Shown piece after piece: positions 1 through 6,366 of a stretch of 7,311 bases of DNA (position 1 is the stretch's first letter; each line of letters begins with the position of its first letter). The notes under the pieces were generated by a model. The model ran no database searches. It had not been told where the DNA came from and saw nothing but the letters and a program-made list of their open reading frames with translations. The translations under genes and the position numbers were made by a program. This DNA is from Blastococcus sp. CT_GayMR20 (lineage in GTDB: Bacteria; Actinomycetota; Actinomycetes; Mycobacteriales; Geodermatophilaceae), in NCBI RefSeq assembly GCF_004570345.1, contig NZ_SPQM01000191.1, positions 1-7,311 on the forward strand, given 5' to 3'.

Positions 1-350
1 GCGCCGGCGATCGCCGCCCGCTCGAGGACGCCGATCCAGGCGCCCCCGCGCAGGATGGTCGGGTCCTGCGGCCCGCCGGCCACGCCGACCTGGGCCGGAT
101 CGGCCGCCCGCAGGACGGCCGTGGCGACGGGACCGCCACCCAGCACCGCGGCGAGCACGGCGGCGGCGGTCGCCACCTCGACGACGCCCTCGGGAGCGTC
201 GTCGCCCACCCACCCCAGGACGGCGGAGAGCGCGAGCAGGGCCGCGAGGATCGCCGCGCCCCAGAGCGGGCGGAAGCGTTCGCCACGGGCGGTGAGCAGC
301 AGGCCCGCGGCGGAGACGACGGCCAGGACGGCGAGTGAGGCGATGCCCAT
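1..350 (-). CDS. Membrane protein of unknown function, mirrored copy, 3' end cut
   Basis: Identical in mirror image to the copy at 6962-7311: ATG at 350, three clear hydrophobic segments, and the frame runs off the first base of the window. Both copies are cut at the same codon, so the C-terminus is nowhere in the window. Confidence 0.65.
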   Translation of the reverse strand, partial: MGIASLAVLAVVSAAGLLLTARGERFRPLWGAAILAALLALSAVLGWVGDDAPEGVVEVATAAAVLAAVLGGGPVATAVLRAADPAQVGVAGGPQDPTILRGGAWIGVLERAAIAG

Positions 351-357
351 GCCGGCC

Positions 358-945
358 TCAGCCCCCGGCCCGGGTGAGCAGGCGGGTGGCGGTGGGCCGC
401 AGCTCGCGCTCCAGGTCCCACAGCCCCGCGGCGAGACGCTGACCCACCGCCTGCCGCGAGATGCCGAGCTCGGTCGCCGCCTGGGCCTGGGTACGGCCCT
501 CCGCGACCAGGCCGATCGCCTCCCACGCCTGGTCGCTGCGCCGGTCGACGAGGACGGCCAGGGCGCTGAGGACGGCCTGGGCGTCGGCGGCGTCGGCCGG
601 CACCGCACCGCGCACCGCCAGCCGGGACGGGCGCTGCTTGGCGGCGTCCACGGCCCGGCGGGCGCTGAGGAACGCGGGACCGGCGCCGGCGCGCGTGCTC
701 TTCGGCAGCGGGGTCTGCACCGGGCCCGCCCCGATGCCGATGCTCCACTCGCCGGCGCGCACGAGGTCGAGGACGACGTCCACCACCTGCCCGGGATCGT
801 CGAGGACGCCCTGGAACTCGTCGCCGGCCGTACGCTCGAACGCCAGCACGGTCGGTACGGCGGCGTTGAGCCGCTGCAGGACCTCGGCCACCCGGTCGGT
901 GGTCCGCCGGCTCGCCTTCTGGTCCACGGTCAGCACGAAGGGCAC
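358..945 (-). CDS. SatD-like helix-turn-helix protein, mirrored copy
   Basis: Same 195 residues as the copy at 6367-6954, starting at GTG 945. The 359-residue plus-strand frame that covers it (55-1134) is an antisense shadow, rich in Ala, Arg and Gly and without family features. Confidence 0.7.
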   Translation of the reverse strand: MPFVLTVDQKASRRTTDRVAEVLQRLNAAVPTVLAFERTAGDEFQGVLDDPGQVVDVVLDLVRAGEWSIGIGAGPVQTPLPKSTRAGAGPAFLSARRAVDAAKQRPSRLAVRGAVPADAADAQAVLSALAVLVDRRSDQAWEAIGLVAEGRTQAQAATELGISRQAVGQRLAAGLWDLERELRPTATRLLTRAGG

Positions 946-951
946 CTCGCA

Positions 952-980
952 AGCCTGACAGCTTTCCTCATCGGATGCAA
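952..980 (-). promoter_or_regulatory. Putative leaderless promoter of the SatD-like gene, mirrored copy
   Basis: Mirror of 6332-6360: TTGCAT at 975-980 and CAGGCT at 952-957 on the minus strand. Confidence 0.45.
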
Positions 981-983
981 GTC

Positions 984-1451
984 TCAGAGCTTGTCGATGG
1001 CCTCGGGTGGGAAACCGCCGGTGGCGATCGGGCCCCATCCGGTGAGCGTGACCCGCAGCAGGGACTTGCCCTGCCGGCTCATCGCCGCCCGGTACTCGTC
1101 CCAGTCGGGATGCTCGCCGCTGATCGACCGGTAGTACTCCACCAGCGGCTCGAGCGCCTCGGGCAGGTCCAGGACCTCGGCCTCCCCGTCGACCTGCACC
1201 CAGGGTCCGTCCCAGTCCTCCGACAGCACGCACATCGACACGGCAGGGTCGCGCCGCGCATTGGCCACCTTGGCCCGCTGCGGATAGGTGGAGACGACGA
1301 TCCGCCCGTCGCCGTCCACACCGCAGGTGACCGGCGACAGCTGCACCCCGCCCTCGCGCCGCCGGGTCAGCAGCACCGCGTGGTGCCGTGGGCGGAGGAA
1401 TTCCAGGAGGGCGTCGCGGTCGACGCGGTCAGCGGTGGCGGTTCTCGGCAT
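984..1451 (-). CDS. PPOX-class F420/FMN-dependent oxidoreductase, mirrored copy
   Basis: Same 155 residues as the copy at 5861-6328, with start codon at 1451 and stop at 984. It is again divergent from the AI-2E gene, so the neighbourhood is preserved. Confidence 0.85.
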   Translation of the reverse strand: MPRTATADRVDRDALLEFLRPRHHAVLLTRRREGGVQLSPVTCGVDGDGRIVVSTYPQRAKVANARRDPAVSMCVLSEDWDGPWVQVDGEAEVLDLPEALEPLVEYYRSISGEHPDWDEYRAAMSRQGKSLLRVTLTGWGPIATGGFPPEAIDKL

Positions 1452-1457
1452 GGACCG

Positions 1458-1463
1458 ACGCTA
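1458..1463 (-). promoter_or_regulatory. Putative -10 element of PPOX, mirrored copy
   Basis: TAGCGT on the minus strand, mirror of 5849-5854, placed for a leaderless start at 1451. Confidence 0.35.
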
Positions 1464-1516
1464 CGACGAAGGTGTGACGCTCGTTGTCCGGCCGGGTCCG
1501 GGCCGCCCATCTGTGC

Positions 1517-1530
1517 TGTGATCGACCACA
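1517..1530 (+). promoter_or_regulatory. Possible operator at the AI-2E start, mirrored copy
   Basis: TGTGATCGACCACA, the same imperfect dyad as at 5782-5795, ending on the A of the ATG at 1530. A -35-like TTGTCC lies at 1484-1489, but no good -10 is seen at the right distance. Confidence 0.2.
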
Positions 1531-2810
1531 TGAGGCTCCGACTTCCTGGCCGTCCAGCCGCCGAGCCGCACCGCGAGAAGGACCAGGACGCGCCGGACCC
1601 GGACCGTGCCGCCGTCACCACGGCTCCCGCACCCAGCCACGACCGCGGCCCCCGCCTGCAGGCGGCCAGTCGCACGCTGGCGATCGCGTCGTGGCGGTTC
1701 CTGCTGATCACGGCAGCGATCGTCGTCCTCGGCTACGTGCTCGGACGGCTGTGGTCGATCCTGCTGCCGATCGTCCTCGGGCTGCTCATCGCCACGGTGC
1801 TCTGGCCGGCCACGCGCTTCCTGCGCAGGCACGGCTGGCCGCCGGCCCTGGCGGCGAGCGTCGTGCTGATCGGCTTCATCGCGGCGTTCGTCGGCATCAT
1901 CGCCGCGATCGCCCCGTCCGTCGCCGACCAGGTCACCGAACTCGCCGACCAGGCGTCCGCCGCCCTGCAGGACGTGCAGGAGTGGCTGCAGGGGCCTCCG
2001 TTCAACCTCGGCGAGGACCAGATCGGCGACGCCGTCGACTCGGTCATCAATTCGATCCAGGGCAACGCCCAGAACATCGCCGGCTACGCCCTCACCGGCG
2101 CCTCGGCGGTCGGCAACAGCCTGATCAACCTGGTGCTGGCGCTCGTCCTCGTCTTCTTCTTCCTCAAGGACGGCCCCCGCTGGGTGCCCTGGCTCTCGGC
2201 GCAGACCGGCCCCAGGGCGTCGCGGCACGTCGCGGCCCTGTCGTACAAGACGTGGTCGACGCTCTCGGAGTTCATCCGCCAGCAGGCCCTGGTCGGGTTC
2301 ATCGACGCGCTCTTCATCGGCATCGGGCTCTGGATCTTCGACGTGCCGCTGGTGCTGCCGCTGGCCGTGCTCACGTTCTTCGGCGGCTTCATCCCCATCA
2401 TCGGCGCCTTCGTCGCCGGCGCGTTCGCCGTCCTCATCGCCCTGGTCGACGAGGGCTTCACGGTGGCCCTGATCATCCTGGCGATCGTCATCCTCGTGCA
2501 GCAGATCGAGGGCAACGTGCTGCAGCCGATCATCCAGGGCCGCGGGTTCAACCTCCACGCCGCCGTCGTCATCCTGGCCGTCACCGCCGGCAGCAGCCTC
2601 GCCGGCATCATCGGCGCCTTCCTCTCCGTGCCCATCGCCGCGCTCATCGCGGTGATCTACCGCTACATCAGGGACGAACTGGACCATCGGTCCCCCGAGG
2701 TGGCCGACGACGGCACGCAGGCCCGGATCACCGGCGACGACGCCGGCGCCGAGATCCGGCACGACCAGGTCGCGGCCCCCGCTCCGGACGGCACGGACCC
2801 GGCGCGCTGA
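1530..2810 (+). CDS. AI-2E family transporter, mirrored copy
   Basis: Same 426 residues as the copy at 4502-5782. The open frame begins at 975, but the 185 residues before ATG 1530 are antisense to PPOX and lack membrane segments, whereas the transporter fold needs only the part from 1530. An alternative GTG lies at 1518. Confidence 0.88.
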   Translation: MRLRLPGRPAAEPHREKDQDAPDPDRAAVTTAPAPSHDRGPRLQAASRTLAIASWRFLLITAAIVVLGYVLGRLWSILLPIVLGLLIATVLWPATRFLRRHGWPPALAASVVLIGFIAAFVGIIAAIAPSVADQVTELADQASAALQDVQEWLQGPPFNLGEDQIGDAVDSVINSIQGNAQNIAGYALTGASAVGNSLINLVLALVLVFFFLKDGPRWVPWLSAQTGPRASRHVAALSYKTWSTLSEFIRQQALVGFIDALFIGIGLWIFDVPLVLPLAVLTFFGGFIPIIGAFVAGAFAVLIALVDEGFTVALIILAIVILVQQIEGNVLQPIIQGRGFNLHAAVVILAVTAGSSLAGIIGAFLSVPIAALIAVIYRYIRDELDHRSPEVADDGTQARITGDDAGAEIRHDQVAAPAPDGTDPAR

Positions 2811-2907
2811 GCACCCGTCAGGAGGACCATGGGCGGTTCCGGGGGAATGCCGGACCGGTCCCCGGAGCTGCACCTGCCAGTCCGTCCACCGTCATGGAGG
2901 TTGTCCC
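2811..2907 (+). other. AI-2E/PAC2 intergenic region, mirrored copy
   Basis: These 97 bases hold AGGAGG at 2820-2825 just before an ATG at 2829, the hairpin at 2836-2868, and the PAC2 ribosome binding site GGAGG at 2896-2900. The ATG opens a frame that overlaps PAC2 out of register and reads as low-complexity Arg/Pro/Ala, so I do not call it a gene. Confidence 0.5.
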
Positions 2908-3591
2908 GTGCCCCAGCGACCGGAGGAGCTCGTCGAGCTGCTCCCCGAGGCGTCCCGCTTCCTGAGCCGCGAGGCAGCGGTCGGGGACCCGGCCGAACGC
3001 GGCGGGCTGGTGCTGGTGCACGACCTGGCCGGCGACTTCGACGCCGCGCACGCCGGCACCCTCGCCGGCGCGCACCTGCTCGCCGGGCTGCCGCACGAGG
3101 TGATCGCCCGGTTCGACGTCGACAGCCTGGTCGACTACCGGGCGCACCGCCCGCGGATGACCTTCAGCGGCGACCGCTACGAGTCCTTCGCCGCGCCGGA
3201 GATCTCGCTCCACGCGCTGGAGGACGACGCCGGCGTGCCGTTCCTGCTGCTGCACGGCGCGGAGCCCGACTACGCCTGGGAGCGGTTCGTGGCCGCGGTG
3301 GCGCAGCTCGTCGAGAAGCTCGGCGTCACCTCGGTCGTGGCGCTGCAGGCCATCCCGATGCCGGTCCCCCACACCCGGCCGGTCACCGTGACCGCCCACG
3401 CCACACGCCGCCAGCTCATCGAGCCCTATCCCGTGTACTGGGGTGAGATGCGGATCCCCGGCAGCATCTCGGCGCTGCTGGAGCTGCGGCTCGGCGAGGC
3501 CGGCGTCGACGCGCTGGGCGTCGCCGCCCACGTGCCGCACTACCTGGCCCAGGCCACCTACCCCGCGGCGTCGCTCACCCTGGTCGAGCAC
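2818..3591 (-). other. Artificial antisense tail fused to the PAC2 frame (right copy)
   Basis: After residue 271 the minus-strand frame reads the reverse complement of the left PAC2 copy, beginning VLDQGERRRGVGG, and gives a 528-residue open frame. Sense and antisense codons are exactly in register. Antisense stops would need sense TTA, CTA or TCA codons, which are nearly absent in such GC-rich genes, so the frame stays open until a TCA in the intergenic region. It is not a real protein segment. Confidence 0.85.
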
Positions 3592-3600
3592 CTCGAGCGC
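2908..3600 (+). pseudogene. PAC2 family protein, mirrored and truncated copy
   Basis: Residues 1-231 are identical to the PAC2 copy starting at 4404; the GTG at 2908 has GGAGG 7 bases upstream. Homology to the family stops at the last codon before the spacer (CGC here, CGG in the other copy, both Arg). This copy therefore lacks even the C-terminal helix kept by the right copy, which marks it as the secondary product of the fold-back. Confidence 0.8.
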
Positions 3601-4404
3601 GGCGACCACGGCGAGGTTCTCGCTGGACCGGGCGATCTGCTCGTCGACCTCGGTGCGGTGGACCTCGGCCGCCTCGCGCAGCGAGTCGGTGGGCAGGTGC
3701 AGGCCGGTCAGCCGCTCGAGGTGCTCGACCAGGGTGAGCGACGCCGCGGGGTAGGTGGCCTGGGCCAGGTAGTGCGGCACGTGGGCGGCGACGCCCAGCG
3801 CGTCGACGCCGGCCTCGCCGAGCCGCAGCTCCAGCAGCGCCGAGATGCTGCCGGGGATCCGCATCTCACCCCAGTACACGGGATAGGGCTCGATGAGCTG
3901 GCGGCGTGTGGCGTGGGCGGTCACGGTGACCGGCCGGGTGTGGGGGACCGGCATCGGGATGGCCTGCAGCGCCACGACCGAGGTGACGCCGAGCTTCTCG
4001 ACGAGCTGCGCCACCGCGGCCACGAACCGCTCCCAGGCGTAGTCGGGCTCCGCGCCGTGCAGCAGCAGGAACGGCACGCCGGCGTCGTCCTCCAGCGCGT
4101 GGAGCGAGATCTCCGGCGCGGCGAAGGACTCGTAGCGGTCGCCGCTGAAGGTCATCCGCGGGCGGTGCGCCCGGTAGTCGACCAGGCTGTCGACGTCGAA
4201 CCGGGCGATCACCTCGTGCGGCAGCCCGGCGAGCAGGTGCGCGCCGGCGAGGGTGCCGGCGTGCGCGGCGTCGAAGTCGCCGGCCAGGTCGTGCACCAGC
4301 ACCAGCCCGCCGCGTTCGGCCGGGTCCCCGACCGCTGCCTCGCGGCTCAGGAAGCGGGACGCCTCGGGGAGCAGCTCGACGAGCTCCTCCGGTCGCTGGG
4401 GCAC
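3592..4404 (-). CDS. PAC2 family protein, 3' end lost at the fold-back junction
   Basis: This protein belongs to the PAC2 family, related to proteasome assembly chaperones; actinobacterial members are about 290-310 residues and their exact role is unsettled. Visible marks are GGLVLVHDLAGDFDAAHAG (32-50), LPHEVIARFDVDSLVDYRAHRP (61-82), the family-typical YESFAAPEISLHAL (91-104) and FLLLHGAEPDYAWERF (112-127). VVALQAIPMPVPHTRP (143-158) and HVPHYLAQATYPAASLTLVEHLERLTG (208-234) follow. The C-terminal helix runs to NLAVVAALE (263-271). Residues to about 269 read naturally; the ALE lies on the junction and could come from either side. Beyond it the frame stays open to 2818 but encodes antisense PAC2 sequence. 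About 25-40 native residues are missing. GTG start with a strong ribosome binding site. Confidence 0.85.
3600..3712 (-). other. Single-copy spacer (loop) of the inverted repeat, coding for the PAC2 C-terminal region
   Basis: These 113 bases are the only unique sequence in the window. On the minus strand they encode PAC2 residues about 232-269, a charged helical stretch with LPTDSLREAAEV followed by EVDEQIARSSENLAVVAA. This is what actinobacterial PAC2 proteins normally carry after the folded domain. On the plus strand the frame entering from the left arm reads GDHGEVLAGPGDLLVDLG, unrelated to the family. The spacer is not itself palindromic, so a hairpin formed here would have a 113-base loop. 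No separate gene or site is visible in it. Confidence 0.9.
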
Positions 4405-4411
4405 GGGACAA

Positions 4412-4416
4412 CCTCC
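4412..4416 (-). promoter_or_regulatory. Ribosome binding site that fixes the PAC2 GTG start
   Basis: GGAGG lies 7 bases before the GTG at 4404, the clearest Shine-Dalgarno site in the window. It supports this GTG over the out-of-frame ATG further upstream at 4483. Confidence 0.75.
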
Positions 4417-4443
4417 ATGACGGTGGACGGACTGGCAGGTGCA

Positions 4444-4476
4444 GCTCCGGGGACCGGTCCGGCATTCCCCCGGAAC
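4444..4476 (-). terminator. Weak hairpin between the AI-2E and PAC2 genes
   Basis: The minus strand can pair nine bases (CCGGGG core against CCCCGG, with one G-U) around a 15-base loop that itself contains the palindrome GGACCGGTCC. No T-tract follows. It could be a GC-rich terminator after the transporter or an attenuator before PAC2, or have no role. Confidence 0.25.
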
Positions 4477-4501
4477 CGCCCATGGTCCTCCTGACGGGTG
4501 C

Positions 4502-5782
4502 TCAGCGCGCCGGGTCCGTGCCGTCCGGAGCGGGGGCCGCGACCTGGTCGTGCCGGATCTCGGCGCCGGCGTCGTCGCCGGTGATCCGGGCCTGCGTGCC
4601 GTCGTCGGCCACCTCGGGGGACCGATGGTCCAGTTCGTCCCTGATGTAGCGGTAGATCACCGCGATGAGCGCGGCGATGGGCACGGAGAGGAAGGCGCCG
4701 ATGATGCCGGCGAGGCTGCTGCCGGCGGTGACGGCCAGGATGACGACGGCGGCGTGGAGGTTGAACCCGCGGCCCTGGATGATCGGCTGCAGCACGTTGC
4801 CCTCGATCTGCTGCACGAGGATGACGATCGCCAGGATGATCAGGGCCACCGTGAAGCCCTCGTCGACCAGGGCGATGAGGACGGCGAACGCGCCGGCGAC
4901 GAAGGCGCCGATGATGGGGATGAAGCCGCCGAAGAACGTGAGCACGGCCAGCGGCAGCACCAGCGGCACGTCGAAGATCCAGAGCCCGATGCCGATGAAG
5001 AGCGCGTCGATGAACCCGACCAGGGCCTGCTGGCGGATGAACTCCGAGAGCGTCGACCACGTCTTGTACGACAGGGCCGCGACGTGCCGCGACGCCCTGG
5101 GGCCGGTCTGCGCCGAGAGCCAGGGCACCCAGCGGGGGCCGTCCTTGAGGAAGAAGAAGACGAGGACGAGCGCCAGCACCAGGTTGATCAGGCTGTTGCC
5201 GACCGCCGAGGCGCCGGTGAGGGCGTAGCCGGCGATGTTCTGGGCGTTGCCCTGGATCGAATTGATGACCGAGTCGACGGCGTCGCCGATCTGGTCCTCG
5301 CCGAGGTTGAACGGAGGCCCCTGCAGCCACTCCTGCACGTCCTGCAGGGCGGCGGACGCCTGGTCGGCGAGTTCGGTGACCTGGTCGGCGACGGACGGGG
5401 CGATCGCGGCGATGATGCCGACGAACGCCGCGATGAAGCCGATCAGCACGACGCTCGCCGCCAGGGCCGGCGGCCAGCCGTGCCTGCGCAGGAAGCGCGT
5501 GGCCGGCCAGAGCACCGTGGCGATGAGCAGCCCGAGGACGATCGGCAGCAGGATCGACCACAGCCGTCCGAGCACGTAGCCGAGGACGACGATCGCTGCC
5601 GTGATCAGCAGGAACCGCCACGACGCGATCGCCAGCGTGCGACTGGCCGCCTGCAGGCGGGGGCCGCGGTCGTGGCTGGGTGCGGGAGCCGTGGTGACGG
5701 CGGCACGGTCCGGGTCCGGCGCGTCCTGGTCCTTCTCGCGGTGCGGCTCGGCGGCTGGACGGCCAGGAAGTCGGAGCCTCAT
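4502..5782 (-). CDS. AI-2E family transporter (TqsA/PerM-like membrane protein)
   Basis: This is a 426-residue polytopic inner-membrane protein. Residues 1-50 are a hydrophilic, Pro/Arg/Asp-rich cytoplasmic tail. Hydrophobic segments lie at about 56-72, 75-93, 107-128, 196-213, 255-271, 274-296, 300-322 and 343-378, with an extramembrane region at 129-195 rich in Ala, Gln and Asp. Family marks are FFFLKDG (209-215), GGFIPIIGAFVAG (285-297), QQIEGNVLQPIIQGRG (324-339) and a final segment with FLSVPIAALI. The charged tail 380-426 is acidic. The family includes the E. coli TqsA autoinducer-2 exporter and Na+/H+ antiporters, so the substrate is open. The start is ATG 5782; GTG 5794 is also in frame. 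The much longer open frame upstream (to 6337) runs antisense through PPOX and is not coding. PAC2 follows 97 bases downstream in the same direction. Confidence 0.9.
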   Translation of the reverse strand: MRLRLPGRPAAEPHREKDQDAPDPDRAAVTTAPAPSHDRGPRLQAASRTLAIASWRFLLITAAIVVLGYVLGRLWSILLPIVLGLLIATVLWPATRFLRRHGWPPALAASVVLIGFIAAFVGIIAAIAPSVADQVTELADQASAALQDVQEWLQGPPFNLGEDQIGDAVDSVINSIQGNAQNIAGYALTGASAVGNSLINLVLALVLVFFFLKDGPRWVPWLSAQTGPRASRHVAALSYKTWSTLSEFIRQQALVGFIDALFIGIGLWIFDVPLVLPLAVLTFFGGFIPIIGAFVAGAFAVLIALVDEGFTVALIILAIVILVQQIEGNVLQPIIQGRGFNLHAAVVILAVTAGSSLAGIIGAFLSVPIAALIAVIYRYIRDELDHRSPEVADDGTQARITGDDAGAEIRHDQVAAPAPDGTDPAR

Positions 5783-5795
5783 GTGGTCGATCACA
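5782..5795 (-). promoter_or_regulatory. Possible operator at the AI-2E transporter start
   Basis: On the minus strand TGTGATCGACCACA is an imperfect dyad (12 of 14 positions symmetric). It ends on the A of the AI-2E start codon and covers the alternative GTG start. The TGTG and CACA ends recall CRP/GlxR half-sites, but the spacing is two bases short of the usual 16-base site. Occupancy here would block initiation. This is suggestive only. Confidence 0.25.
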
Positions 5796-5848
5796 GCACA
5801 GATGGGCGGCCCGGACCCGGCCGGACAACGAGCGTCACACCTTCGTCG

Positions 5849-5854
5849 TAGCGT
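5849..5854 (+). promoter_or_regulatory. Putative -10 element of the PPOX gene
   Basis: TAGCGT fits the actinobacterial TANNNT -10, and its predicted transcription start coincides with the A of the PPOX ATG at 5861, implying a leaderless mRNA. No convincing -35 hexamer is seen 16-18 bases upstream. Confidence 0.4.
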
Positions 5855-5860
5855 CGGTCC

Positions 5861-6328
5861 ATGCCGAGAACCGCCACCGCTGACCGCGTCGACCGCGACG
5901 CCCTCCTGGAATTCCTCCGCCCACGGCACCACGCGGTGCTGCTGACCCGGCGGCGCGAGGGCGGGGTGCAGCTGTCGCCGGTCACCTGCGGTGTGGACGG
6001 CGACGGGCGGATCGTCGTCTCCACCTATCCGCAGCGGGCCAAGGTGGCCAATGCGCGGCGCGACCCTGCCGTGTCGATGTGCGTGCTGTCGGAGGACTGG
6101 GACGGACCCTGGGTGCAGGTCGACGGGGAGGCCGAGGTCCTGGACCTGCCCGAGGCGCTCGAGCCGCTGGTGGAGTACTACCGGTCGATCAGCGGCGAGC
6201 ATCCCGACTGGGACGAGTACCGGGCGGCGATGAGCCGGCAGGGCAAGTCCCTGCTGCGGGTCACGCTCACCGGATGGGGCCCGATCGCCACCGGCGGTTT
6301 CCCACCCGAGGCCATCGACAAGCTCTGA
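5861..6328 (+). CDS. PPOX-class F420/FMN-dependent oxidoreductase
   Basis: This 155-residue protein belongs to the pyridoxamine-5'-phosphate-oxidase-like split-barrel superfamily, usual length 130-160. After an N-terminal helix (DRDALLEFLRPRHHAVLLT, 11-29) come the first barrel strands with GVQLSPVTCGVDGDGRIVVST. The cofactor-phosphate segment QRAKVANARRDPAVSM lies at 58-73, and WVQVDGEAEVLD at 84-95. The C-terminal part LLRVTLTGWGPIATGGFPPE ends the fold. Members are soluble homodimers that bind FMN or F420 and reduce varied substrates; the actual substrate cannot be told, and F420 is favoured only because the host looks actinobacterial. The ATG has no Shine-Dalgarno site and lies 7 bases after a TAGCGT -10. 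It is divergent from the AI-2E gene, 78 bases away. Confidence 0.88.
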   Translation: MPRTATADRVDRDALLEFLRPRHHAVLLTRRREGGVQLSPVTCGVDGDGRIVVSTYPQRAKVANARRDPAVSMCVLSEDWDGPWVQVDGEAEVLDLPEALEPLVEYYRSISGEHPDWDEYRAAMSRQGKSLLRVTLTGWGPIATGGFPPEAIDKL

Positions 6329-6331
6329 GAC

Positions 6332-6360
6332 TTGCATCCGATGAGGAAAGCTGTCAGGCT
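6332..6360 (+). promoter_or_regulatory. Putative promoter of the SatD-like gene (leaderless)
   Basis: A -35 TTGCAT (6332-6337) is separated by 17 bases from CAGGCT (6355-6360), which keeps the A at position 2 and T at position 6 of an actinobacterial -10. A TG at 6352-6353 gives an extended -10. Transcription starting about 7 bases downstream would fall on the GTG at 6367. The promoter occupies the 38-base gap after the PPOX stop, so the SatD-like and membrane genes can be expressed independently of PPOX. Read from sequence only. Confidence 0.5.
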
Positions 6361-6366
6361 TGCGAG

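Larger units (their letters stand above)
1..3599 (+). repeat. Left arm of a 3.6-kb perfect inverted repeat
   Basis: Each base pairs with the complement at 7312 minus its position. I checked the outer ends, the gene starts and the centre base by base. The translated frames over the whole arm match the mirrored frames in the other arm residue for residue, which leaves almost no room for differences. Identity breaks at 3600 (C, where G would be needed opposite C at 3712). The arm carries the membrane protein, SatD-like, PPOX, AI-2E and 5' PAC2 genes. It is likely the secondary copy, because the spacer continues the PAC2 gene of the right arm and not of this one. Confidence 0.97.
3601..4494 (+). 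other. Artificial antisense tail fused to the PAC2 frame (left copy)
   Basis: From 3601 the plus-strand frame reads antisense through the spacer (GDHGEVLAGPGDLLVDLG) and then through the right PAC2 copy up to a stop at 4494, giving a second 528-residue open frame. It differs from the minus-strand one only at residues 232-269. Not a real protein segment. Confidence 0.85.

Noticed and set aside
55..1134. A 359-residue plus-strand open frame (mirror 6178-7257)
   Set aside because: It lies antisense to the membrane, SatD-like and PPOX genes, has Ala/Arg/Gly/Thr-rich composition and no family features; it is open only because of high GC.
1461..2873. A 470-residue minus-strand frame opposite the AI-2E gene (mirror 4439-5851)
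   Set aside because: It is rich in Asp, Glu, Arg and His with no fold-like pattern, which is the antisense image of a hydrophobic membrane protein.
1484..2965. A 493-residue frame overlapping the AI-2E gene on the same strand (mirror 4347-5828)
   Set aside because: It is a shifted frame dominated by Arg, Pro, His and Gly; the AI-2E frame carries the conserved motifs.
2829..3446. A 205-residue frame overlapping PAC2 on the same strand (mirror 3866-4483)
   Set aside because: It has a good ribosome site, but its sequence is the Arg/Pro/Ala-rich shifted frame of PAC2 without recognisable features.
3600..3712. Hairpin telomere or linear-replicon end at the palindrome centre
   Set aside because: Such junctions are palindromic up to the centre and lie outside housekeeping genes; here the centre is a 113-base asymmetric coding spacer inside PAC2, and actinobacterial linear replicons usually have protein-capped ends.
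3592..3720. Inverted ligation at a CTCGAG restriction site during cloning
   Set aside because: CTCGAG also occurs uncut at 21-26 and 1149-1154 and their mirrors, and there is no vector sequence; microhomology fold-back explains the junction more simply.
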